NCBI GenBank assembly: GCA_015501075.1
Contig: JADNYJ010000542.1
Coordinates: forward strand, 1 to 21,062
Direction of reading: 5' to 3'
Length of the DNA stretch: 21,062 nt
Source of the DNA: Gymnopilus junonius
Taxonomy: Eukaryota; Basidiomycota; Agaricomycetes; Agaricales; Galerinaceae
The notes under the pieces were generated by a model. The model was not told where the DNA came from, searched no databases, and saw only the letters and a list, made by a program, of their open reading frames with translations. The position numbers and the translations under genes were made by a program. Position 1 is the stretch's first letter, and every line of letters starts with the position of its first letter. Shown one piece after another: positions 9,771-18,554 of this stretch.

Positions 9771-9791
9771 TCGACTACAGGACGTAGTCGA
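9771..9791. repeat. Palindrome in array unit (variant form)
   Basis: TCGACTAC and GTAGTCGA face each other around a 5-base loop. It corresponds in position to the 25-base palindromes at 10117 and 10799, but one more pair is formed next to the loop. Confidence 0.5.
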
Positions 9792-10116
9792 GGCCGTTGT
9801 TCATGCCCGTGATGGATCTTGGACGATTGAAGGGCTGAGGATTGGGGTACGAGGGCGTTGGTGGATGACATCGTGCTGGAAAGAATTAGAAGATGAGTAC
9901 ACACGTCTGAAGGGAATCAAAGAGCTCGAATACTCACGCACCGGTGCATGACCCCGCTGGTCAACACCCCGCCGCGACACTCTCCGCCGTGTCGAGCAAC
10001 AGAATGGAGGCCAGAGGCGGCGTGTATGACCCTCTGCCCTCCAAGTCACTGCATCATCCAAAGGTGTTGTTTGCTGCGTTGCAGTTGCAGGCCACTGCGA
10101 GTTGTCAAAGCGTAGC

Positions 10117-10141
10117 TCTCGACTACTGGAAATAGTCGAGA
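10117..10141. repeat. Palindrome, 9-bp arms, in array unit
   Basis: TCTCGACTA and TAGTCGAGA are perfect inverted arms around a 7-base loop (CTGGAAA). The identical 25 bases recur at 10799-10823 although flanking bases differ. Confidence 0.6.
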
Positions 10142-10798
10142 CCGTCGATGACAGATGTTGGACGACTAGAGGGCGGAAATTTGAGGAGAGAGTGTTGGCG
10201 AACGAGGGGTGCGGAAAGTGGTGGGTGGCCGAGGTGTAGGCGGACGAGATGGATGGATCTGGAAAGGATTGCTAGATAAGTACACGAAGGGGAGAAACCG
10301 AACAAACACCTACGCACAGTTGCGCACCCAGCTGCTGCGCGACGCTCTTGCGGCGTTGAGTGCCCAGAACCGAGATGAGAGGTGGCATGTATGCCGCTCT
10401 GGCCTACAAGTCGCTGTCACCCCTAATGCTCCCCAAACCCATCTTGACCCGCCGTTTACCCCATCCCATCGCAGGTCGCCGCAAGTCGCCAGGGGTAATA
10501 GTCGAGACCACTGTTTGTGCCCTTGATAAGTGGTGGACGACTGAGGGGTGTACGTTGTGAGAAGGCGTGGACAGACGAGATTGATCTGGAAAGGAATGTT
10601 AGGTGAGAGCAAGAAGCAATGGGCTCGAATCAACACTTACACTGTGCACACGCGACCCAACCGCTCCACGACGCCCTCGCCGTATTGAGTGCCCATATCA
10701 GAGGCTGGAGGCGGGGTGTATGCCAGTAAGTCGTTTTTCATCCCAATCTGGTCTGCCGGTGTTGTTTACATGGTCGCAGGGAATCCCCAAGGTGGAGC

Positions 10799-10823
10799 TC
10801 TCGACTACTGGAAATAGTCGAGA
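10799..10823. repeat. Palindrome, identical second copy
   Basis: Same 25 bases as 10117-10141, in a neighbouring array unit and in the same relative position. The unit at about 10500 keeps only the right arm (ATAGTCGAGAC). Confidence 0.6.
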
Positions 10824-11120
10824 CCGCTGTCCATGCCCAGCGTGCATGGTAGACGACGGAAGTCGAGGTCGGTTGCTGAAAGAGGAAAGGAGTGTGAGGT
10901 GAGTACATGCGCCTAGAAGAAGTAAAGGGAATAAAAAAATGTACCTAGCCCCAGGTGTGCACCTCCACTCACCCCATGTCTTTAAGGTGTTGGGTGGGTA
11001 AACGATCTGAACAGAATAGAAAGAGACTTACGGTTAGGACTGAAGGGGCCGCGAAAAAGCAGCATATGAGTAAGTAAGCAGAAACGAGGGTGTCGAAAGA
11101 AAGCGTTGGCCTCACCATAT

Positions 11121-13848
11121 TCTAATCTTATCTATTCCACTACTCGATCACCTGACGACGGGACCTCGTGTCTGGGGCGAGGTGGCGGCATGTTTCTTGG
11201 GTTTTCTCGGGACCTCCACCTCGCTTGAGGAGTCTAGTTTTTAGTTATAACCCACCATGGCGTCCACCACGTACGTTGTCTATCTATCTCCGAGTGTCCT
11301 CCTCTATTCCTTTATGTCCGTATTCATCCCTTCTTTCTCCTTTTTCTTGTACAGGTCGGCAGCATTTGATGTGCTGCCCGTTGTCGGCTACGCTCTGCTG
11401 GCTGTTGTGCTGGCCTACATTGCATTAAGAGTGTATAGGTACCTGAAGGGAGCCGTCCCTTCTTCAGCTTCAGTTTCCTTGCCCAAGCCAGTCTCTGAAG
11501 CCGCGCACCACAAAAGGTTTAGCTTTGGACATACCACGGGTTGGGGCTGGAGACGATGGAGCTCACTGGTCCCACGTGTACCATCCTGGCCAAAGACTGT
11601 ACCAGCGATGGGCAAAGGAAAAGCAAAGGCGGCGGCGTCTGCCAAAAACCTCAGCGTGGAGCTGTTACCCACCACAGGGCTTCCACCGCCACCGACCTCG
11701 GTACCTGCTACGCCTCCTAGGAGTAACACACCGCAGTTAGTCGACCTCAGCTCACCGCCTACGCCCCCTCTTACGGCAGGAGCAACTTCCACCACGGCAT
11801 CCTACCCCACCTCTCCATCTCCACGCACACCCTCGCCTTCTCCTTTCCACATGCACCACACAGTGAAACCGCTCTTCCCATCAGCTGCACTTGCCCTCGC
11901 CCGTGCCCGTCCATCTTACTCCCGTCCACCCTCGCCTCACGCCCTCCTCGCGACGACCCCGCCGCCGTCTAAACCGCACAGACGGAGCAGAAGTCTCGGT
12001 GGCGTGCCTGTGCGGCGTCTCTCCTCTGGAGGACAGTCGGGGTTAAGGAACGCTGTTGAGCTGAGGGAGTTGTCTTCTACGCCCAGCCATGTACAGGGAA
12101 CGAGTAGAGAGCACCTGTTGATCGATTTTGCGTCTTCGGGATCTTCTGATGAGGAAGATGAGAGGGACAGGTACAGGCAAGAAGAGGAGGACCACATAAT
12201 GAAGATCTCCCCGGCTGCATCGGATATTGGAGTCTTACCTGCTGCTACCAGCAGGGATATGCCTCCCATAGTCGACGTGCGGATGGTGGGACGACACGTT
12301 CCGCTTGTTGATCTCAGTAACGATCTGATGGACCGTAAAGTAAACGAGGACAGCGAGAGTTGGAAATGGTTCAGCTCTGCGCCGGTGCCTTCGCTGTCTT
12401 TTGGTCGCAGCGTGCGTCCGTTGGTGGGATCGACCCCTGCTAATTCCAAGCAGATGCCTAATTTCCGACACCCACAGGCGGAGAAACTCATCGACATGGA
12501 TGACGATGTTCCTCTTGCTCTTACCCATCCTGAGCTGGTCTCAGGCGCCCTCGACCTCAACCAGTCCCAGTGGAAATACAAAGGACGGAAATCCTTCCTC
12601 AGGTGGTTGACTTGACCGATCCCAAAGTCCCCAGTCACGTTGAGCAGACACCCAAGGAGCCGCAGCCGCTTGTAGATTTGGATTTGAACTCGGACATTCA
12701 GGGCACCCAGCTCGTGGATATTGAAGATCGGCCTCTTCCTTCACTCGCACTGCCGGTATTGGGCCGTTGTACCTGTCTTCGTCAAACCCTCCTCTTCAGC
12801 ATTTTCTCATCCTCTTGAGGATCTGGTGTCGGTCCCGGTTGTCTACAAGCCAGCTATTAGCACACCTGCACCCCCGCCTGAACCCATCGTGGTAGTCGCC
12901 CAGGAAGAAAGTCGACCTGGACTGTTATTCGCTGGATCTGAAGCTCAACCTGAACCTGAACATCAACATCAACATCAAGCTGAATTCCAACCCCAATGTG
13001 AACCTGAACGTGAATTGGCAACTCCCGCTTCGGACTCCACCGACCCTGACGTCTTTTCTTACTCCATCGCTACCTCGGACGACTCTGACACCTCTGTCTC
13101 TGCCACCACCACCTCCAACATTGCCATTGCCTCCACCACCACCACAGAACCTCCCTCTCCGCTTCTCATCCCATCGTCTCATACGAGTGCAAATGCAGTA
13201 ACAGCAACAGGTACAGGCTGGGGCTGGGATGATCTCGAAGATCCATGGGGAAACCATGTTCCTGAACCTGAACCTGAAGTTCAGTTTGAACAACTCGAGT
13301 CTGTGCCGTCAGATTTGGAATCTCCTAGTTCTGAGGAGTTCGTATATAGTGGTAAAGGTGCCGCTGGTTCGGAGATCGTGGAGGAAAGGGAGGAAGAGGC
13401 CAAGGCGGATGATTTAATCGCATTTGAAGCTGCCAGGGTGGCTGACGCTGCGATTAATGTTGATATCGAGGAAGTGCAGACGACTGAGGTGGACGCTGGC
13501 TCGCCATTGTTGCCGATGGAGGAGGAGGTCCTGGATAAAAGTCCCAGTGGATCGCTCTTCGCCACTGTACTCCCAGATGACGGTGATATTGACGGGGAAG
13601 AGGGTGAGGACGTTATGCCTCCTTTGGACCTTGATGGATCTTTGGCAGAGCACGAGCAGGAGGAGGAAGAGGAGGAACAAGAGGCGACGCCTAAACCGAC
13701 ACCTGCGTCTATCAAGCTCGAGTTGCCGGTCCTCAGCATCGACATTCCCGTGGTGCAAGTGCCTACCATCGTCGTCCAAGATACTCTAGATTTGGGTACA
13801 TCGGAACATGGACATGAACTGGAAGCTCAAATCGTCTCGGCTGCAGCT
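11121..13848 (+). repeat. Segmental duplication, unit 2
   Basis: Direct copy of 2354-5088. Left border is the same TCTAATCTTATCT; sequence upstream of it is unrelated between the copies. At the right border copy 2 runs on through GCAGCTGCAGCTGCAGAA into about 880 more bases of coding sequence that copy 1 lacks. Copy 2 therefore carries the longer, probably ancestral, 3' end. Confidence 0.92.
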
Positions 13849-14732
13849 GCAGCTGCAGAAACCTTCCCCGACCCCGATCTCCTGCCTCTACCTGATTCGC
13901 CCTCGCCCTCACTCTCACCTCTATCCGTGGCTGTGGGCATTGTAGACGAATGCGAGCTCGAATCTGAAGAGAAAACAGCCCCATCGCAAATGCCCACACC
14001 ACCCGCATCGCCTCCTCCTGTCTCTCCTCTGCGGTTCGCTGGCAGCAGCTTGAATATGGGTATGGGTAAATCGCGGCCGCCGTCGCCTGCTGCTCTGAGT
14101 GCCAAGCTCAGGTTGCCGCCTTCGCCTCGGTTGACTGTTATTGTTCCACCCCCAGTGGCACTGACTCATGGCGAGGATAAGGAGAATGAGAACGAGAACG
14201 ATACGCCGACTGCTCTTTCTAGTGTTTCTTCCAAGTCGATGTGGGAAGCCAAGGATGGTGAGGCCCCTTTGTTGAGGAGAAGGATGTTGGTCAAAGAAAA
14301 GGAAGGTATTGATGATGATAAGGAGGAAGTCAAGGAACCTTCACAAGAGCAAGAGCAGCACGTTCACGCCTATCAGCTCAAACTTTCCTCGTCCTTACCA
14401 GGCTCATTCCCTGATCCCCATCAGCACCTGAACTTGAACTTGCTCCTGCACCTTCCCTCAACAAATCAACTTCTACCTCAAGTACCTCGTCTTTCTCATC
14501 CACGAACTCGAACTCGTCCACCACCATCGCCGCCCGCCTCGCCCTCGCCCCGGCTGTCCTCACACCCCGTCCTTCCGCACGTGCATTGGCGCGCTCGCCG
14601 CTGGACATTGCGCTGGCGATGCAGCTCCGGCCTGGTCTCGGAGCAGGTGCTGATCCGGCCTGGATGGTAAGGTTTTTGATGGCGATGTTTGGCTGGCTGG
14701 CGGTGGTTGTTTCAGGTGGGGAGCAGTTCTAG
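11257..14732 (+). pseudogene. Unrecognised membrane-anchored Pro/Ser/acidic protein, copy 2 (full length but with indels)
   Basis: ATG 11257; intron 11271-11354 as in copy 1. The frame is open through the region where copy 1 is shifted, and ends at TGA 12613-12615. Compared with copy 1, copy 2 lacks one G at about 12545, one C at about 12755 and ten bases at about 12764. The net -12 restores the frame, which then runs from before 12721 to 14670. Near 14416-14419 a missing C (CCCC for an inferred CCCCC) seems to cause another shift. The next frame reads SPSAPELELAPAPSLNKSTS and ends SPLDIALAMQLRPGLGAGAD, a hydrophobic segment (AWMVRFLMAMFGWLAVVVSG) and GGEQF, stop 14730-14732. The intact protein would thus have an N-terminal anchor, a long disordered acidic middle and a hydrophobic C-terminus. 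No family recognised. Sequencing error could explain the homopolymer indels. Confidence 0.7.
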
Positions 14733-15412
14733 TTTTGAGCGCGCAGGTGGTTGGTTTTTCTTTGCTAAAACTTTCCTTCGGGATCCCTCGTCCTCCTCGC
14801 CTTTTCTTTCGCGTCTTGCTTCTTTGACCCATTTTGATTCTGTGGTACTTTTTTCGCCTTTTTTCATGATCATTCACGACCCAGCATTTTTCACATGATC
14901 CTATCTCATGCACACTGTCGTTCACTCTGGCTTTTTTAACCTATGCCCCAATCCTTCTCTTTATTTGCACTTTATTCCTTATTAGTTTTACGATCTATTC
15001 CCCACCACCCATCTACCCCATATCCTGGATTCTGGATTTCGTCTAGTTTCATTTCATTTGATACCTACTGCATTTTCGGATCTCGTTTCATCACTCGCAC
15101 ATGCATCGTCATCATTCTTCATTCAATTTGCACTTTTTTTTCCAGCATGCATACATTCTTACGCGCCCCACTCTTCATTCCTCATATTACGTTTGTCTGC
15201 GCGTTGTTCAATTTTGCAATGACATTCACTTTTGATATCCTACAGTATATATGTACTCAAGTAGGTACATAACCCGCACATTGACCTGATTATTGTACAT
15301 TGTCATTGTCGTTGCATACATACGTGCATACCATTTACAATGGATGGATTTTTCAACCTAACCCAGTGCCATTCAACGTTGTATTTCCGTATGTAGGAAA
15401 GAGAGGCGGCAC
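14733..15412. other. Intergenic region between convergent genes
   Basis: This T-rich stretch holds the 3' ends of the copy 2 gene (plus) and the SWS1 homologue (minus), which converge. Short frames here have no family features. No RNA gene or repeat was seen. Confidence 0.5.
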
Positions 15413-16054
15413 TCATTCATTGGCTGTTTTCTGCTCTGGTATTGGAAATTGGCGAGCGAATATGACGGCTAGATCGTTCGGGCCAGCTGAACGCATGGAA
15501 CATCTGTTCAGTCGGCGGGCGATTAACGTGGCGAGGATGTGCTTGCACTAGAATTGCATTCAAGCTTATCGATATGAAATCCCGTCGAAAATGGAGCTGC
15601 ATACCATGATATGCGTTTCGGACACTAAAACGGAGTAGAGAAAAGCAAGACAAGTGCACGAGTACGGTATGGGCGTGGTTTTCATGTCGAGTATGATGGA
15701 ATATCTTGCGGTTGACCCTATAACTTCGTATTCAGTGTGGCCCCAGGGAGTCACGTAATGAACGACTGCATTATTTAAACAAGGCCAGAAGTCATTAGTA
15801 TCTCATTCTTTCTATTTGTGATGGAACGACGATTGACGCACCATTTCCACGATCGATGATGTCAAGAGCCGCAATGATGAGCGTTGGAGGGAAAATGGTG
15901 TGCAATTTTGGCAAATTATCCTCGGTGGCTGAAGTAGAAATCAAATGTAGTAAATCCTTAGCCCTCATCTCGAGAAGTAGAAGAACTAACATGACCCGGG
16001 CTTGATGGAATTTATAGCAGCGTTTGCAAATAGCAAGAGATCGTCAAATGGCAT
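15413..16054 (-). CDS. SWS1/ZSWIM7-like SWIM-domain protein of the Shu complex (148 aa)
   Basis: Four exons on the minus strand: 15991-16054, 15842-15928, 15605-15765, 15413-15547. Introns are 62, 76 and 57 bases with GTTAGT, GTGCGT and GTATGC donors; intron 2 has TACTAATGAC before its AG. The joined frame is open from ATG 16054 (MPFDDLLLFANAAINSIKPG) to TGA 15413-15415. The LPKLHTIFPPTLIIAALDII block matches the F-x-F-x-P-x-x-x-x-ALDL-V/I-D signature of SWS1 homologues. The SWIM zinc-binding pattern CxC...CxH is complete (SCTCLAF in exon 3, CKH opening exon 4). Length is close to human ZSWIM7 (about 140 aa). In yeasts and animals SWS1/Shu2 acts with Rad51 paralogues to promote Rad51 filaments in homologous recombination. 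The start is chosen because exon 1 gives the family-like N-terminus; a downstream ATG inside intron 1 is less likely. Convergent with copy 2. Confidence 0.87.
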
Positions 16055-16577
16055 GGTGCCTCAAGGGGAAAAGCTACAAGGAAGCCAAGAGCTTTGGTTA
16101 AGGCTCGAGATCAGTGAGCCTTTTACATCAGACGACGGTGCCCTGTCGAAGTGTCGTGCAATAACCAGCTGGATGTATAGGATTAGGCACAAAAATTTGG
16201 CAACAGGACTAGGCCCTCCAGCCTCCAGCCAGGGGAAATTTGGCTTTGATGATCGTGGTCGCGTACAAAGTGGGAAAACCGTCCAAATGACTAAGCACGC
16301 ACTTCCTTTCTCCGAGTCTTCCATCATCTCTTGCATCACTATCTTGGTCTGTCCCAATTCCCTCCGAATTCAAGTCTGCGCAAGGCGCTATGGTTCCGGA
16401 TTCACTCTGTTTTCTACGTCCATACAGAACTTGTTAACCACGGTCTCATTTGCCATTGACTTGCCATTGACAGTCTTATTCCCGATCTCACGCCAGTCTT
16501 CTTATTTGATCGCTAATGCTGTTATATTTTTCCTAATATTTCAATATCAGCACGATTTTTGGACTTTACGGATCAAA
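16055..16577. other. Intergenic, divergent promoters of SWS1 homologue and F-box relic
   Basis: A plus-strand frame is open over most of this region but has no family features and is probably chance. Two adjacent copies of TTGCCATTGAC occur at 16450-16471. No TATA box was chosen with confidence. Confidence 0.4.
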
Positions 16578-18241
16578 ATGCACTCCGTGTTTCTTACTCA
16601 AGAACTTATTCGACTAATTTTTGAGAATTTCCTGCCAGAGTTTGCCATCGAAGAATTGACGTTTGCTGCTTTGTTCAGCTCCATATCTCCTGAAAGAAGA
16701 GGCCCGCTCGACTCTTCTCGACGCTGCTTTGACGTGTCATGCTTTCAAAGAAACCGCACTGGACATGCTATGGTGGTCCATGGAGGATCTCGCTCCGATC
16801 TTTGACCTCCTTGCAGGGCGTAAAGTAAAGGAAGATGGGAATGATAGCCCACATGTATGAAATCTTGAAATTTGATCATAGTGCATGTAAGACTGATTTG
16901 ACGAATTATTTCACTGCAGATGGACCCTCCTATAAGTAGCTCTGACTGCCAAAAAGTTCTTTTACTACTCGAGAAGGATAAAGTTATTTTACTGGTGTCA
17001 TCACTACACAATTCCTTCCTCTATCTGCATACAAATTCTCTCCACCAGCAACAGCCTTCATCCTCTCCCACATCTCAAGTATCTGTTTTGCGAAGGACGT
17101 CACCCTCAAATTTCATTCCTAACATCTGACAACCTTTGCGTCTCTAGCATGCCGAAACTTTCGTTTCAACCTCAGGAGCTTCGCCCTTTAGTCAACTCTC
17201 TTCCCTCGGGGCTCGTCGGTCTCTCCTGAGATTATGACATGCTCGGTGACGACTTGGAACTCATCGACAAACTGCAAAATCTCAAATATCTTCTTATTTC
17301 CGACGTTCCTCCGGAACCCCTCGATGCCAATTTAGACGGCATATCCACTGGTTCCAAACTCATACAAAAGACACACATTTTATCGTGTCTTTTAGGACTC
17401 CAAATTTATGGCGATGCACGTTTTGAATTCCAGATGGCCCCCACGCTTCCTATGTAGACCTTTTCAATGCTCAAATCGCTCACTATATGCGTCCCCCCTA
17501 CGAGGGGTACCCAAGAGTTGACGCAACTCTTTCGTGTAGTGACCTTCCCAAGACTCGCTTGCCTGTGTTTGCCTGGTTTTGGCCCTCTGACGCCCCATTC
17601 ATTTGTAGCACAGTGGTCTGACTTCATCAAGGCATTGGATGGAGCGACCACTTCAACCATATTTCACTCACTCGCATTCTACTTGTACCCAAAAAAAACA
17701 AATGCCAGGAGTCCCATTCTCGAGTATCTCAGAAGTCCTTCGCTTCCGCCTGACGAGCTTTATAATGGACGACTTTCTGACATTATTGACCACTGAAGAT
17801 GTGAGATCCATGGGGGCTGCTTGGCCCCACTTGAATGAGCTGCTGATTTCATTGCCCATCAATTTTGATGTCCTACTCGAGATCGTGCAGTGCTTCCCGG
17901 AACTGCGTTACCTGAGAATTATATCCTTGCAATTAGGAGAACTTGAAAATCCTGAATTCAACATTCCGATGAACCTGTCACATTCCCTCCATTCTTTCCA
18001 TATCTATGAGGCATATGGCCTTTCAGAAGACGACAAAATTTCGTCAAACAACATCGTTACGTTGGCTCAGTGCATTGATATAATTTTTCCAGATCTCGAA
18101 TTGTTGGAGGTGTCAGCAGATGAGCCGCTCGCCCTGGTGGGTACTATCGTAAGCGCTTTAAAAACTGCTAGGAAGGACCAAGAGACGCGGATCCTTGGCA
18201 TACCTAGCAAGAAGAAGATAGTAACTGTTGGGTACCACTAG
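16578..18241 (+). pseudogene. F-box/LRR-like protein pseudogene
   Basis: The N-terminus MHSVFLTQELIRLIFENFLP is a typical basidiomycete F-box helix. Shifted one base, the next part reads STLLDAALTCHAFKETALDM then LWWSMEDLAPIFDLL, the usual F-box continuation. An intron at 16855-16919 (GTATGA...CACTGCAG) is likely. From 16954 the frame reads KFFYYSRRIKLFYW...LHPLPHLKYLFCEG, then leucine-rich segments (LIDKLQNLKYLLISDVPPEP, FPRLACLCLPGFGPLTPHSF), and ends in another frame with LLTTEDVRSMGAAWPHLNEL...FPELRYLRI...FPDLELLEV. Disruptions: frameshift between 16640 and 16690, frameshift in the A-run at 16951-16955, TGA at 17227-17229, TAG at 17455-17457, frameshift near 17770. Such proteins normally recruit substrates to SCF ubiquitin ligases; this copy is very probably dead. 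Confidence 0.82.
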
Positions 18242-18554
18242 GGGCGTAGTATAGGAACTTTTCTTTAAATTGCACGCTAGTGTGAGTCCTCACACGGAAT
18301 CTCACGGCCCCTCCTCCATTGCAAAGAATAGAGGCCAGAGCTTGTTCACATCCATCTGTAATTTCTGGTTTAATTTGCATCATGCACAATTATTGACTCG
18401 TATATTCTTCACTCGATTTCCATTGGCAATGAATTAGCAACAAATATTTAAGACGTTGTGTACTTTTCATGATAGTAGTAGACGTATAATATAATAAATA
18501 CCATTAAGTCGTCAAGAGAGGACATGTTCAACCTTTTTCATCCATTATATCACA
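18242..18554. other. Intergenic, convergent 3' ends
   Basis: AT-rich sequence between the F-box relic and the transporter stop codon. It includes AATATAATAAATACC near 18487, which may serve in 3' end formation. No gene seen. Confidence 0.4.

Larger units (their letters stand above)
9539..11000. repeat. Tandem array of degenerate exon-intron-like units (about 290-385 bp)
   Basis: At least four to five diverged units recur in direct orientation. The landmark CTGGAAAG or its variant occurs at 9539, 9876, 10259, 10586 and 10876, spacings 337, 383, 327 and 290. Each landmark is followed by GTGAGTACAC-like sequence and GGGCTCGAAT. A second block, GAGTGCCCAGATCAGAGGCT-like, recurs near 9629, 9988, 10359 and 10686. 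A third block near GCAAGTCGCC carries the palindrome. Plus-strand splice signals are good in some units (GTATATT...CCTAACC...TTCGCAG at about 9698-9742; GTAAGTCG...GTCGCAG in unit 4) and lost in others. Minus-strand intron-like segments (9539-9593, 9876-9937, 10259-10313, 10586-10640, 10876-10944) keep GT and AG in all five. No reading frame is conserved through all units. Confidence 0.65.

Noticed and set aside
9539..11000. CRISPR-like or integron-like array
   Set aside because: Units are diverged, long and variable in spacing, in a clearly eukaryotic context; no short identical repeats with unique spacers.
16450..16471. Two tandem copies of TTGCCATTGAC
   Set aside because: Short two-copy repeat in an AT-rich intergenic region; too little to claim a regulatory element.
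16002..16805. Open plus-strand frame of 267 codons
   Set aside because: Only its last part (from 16578) has family features. The upstream part has no homology-like pattern and overlaps the first exon of the SWS1 homologue on the other strand.
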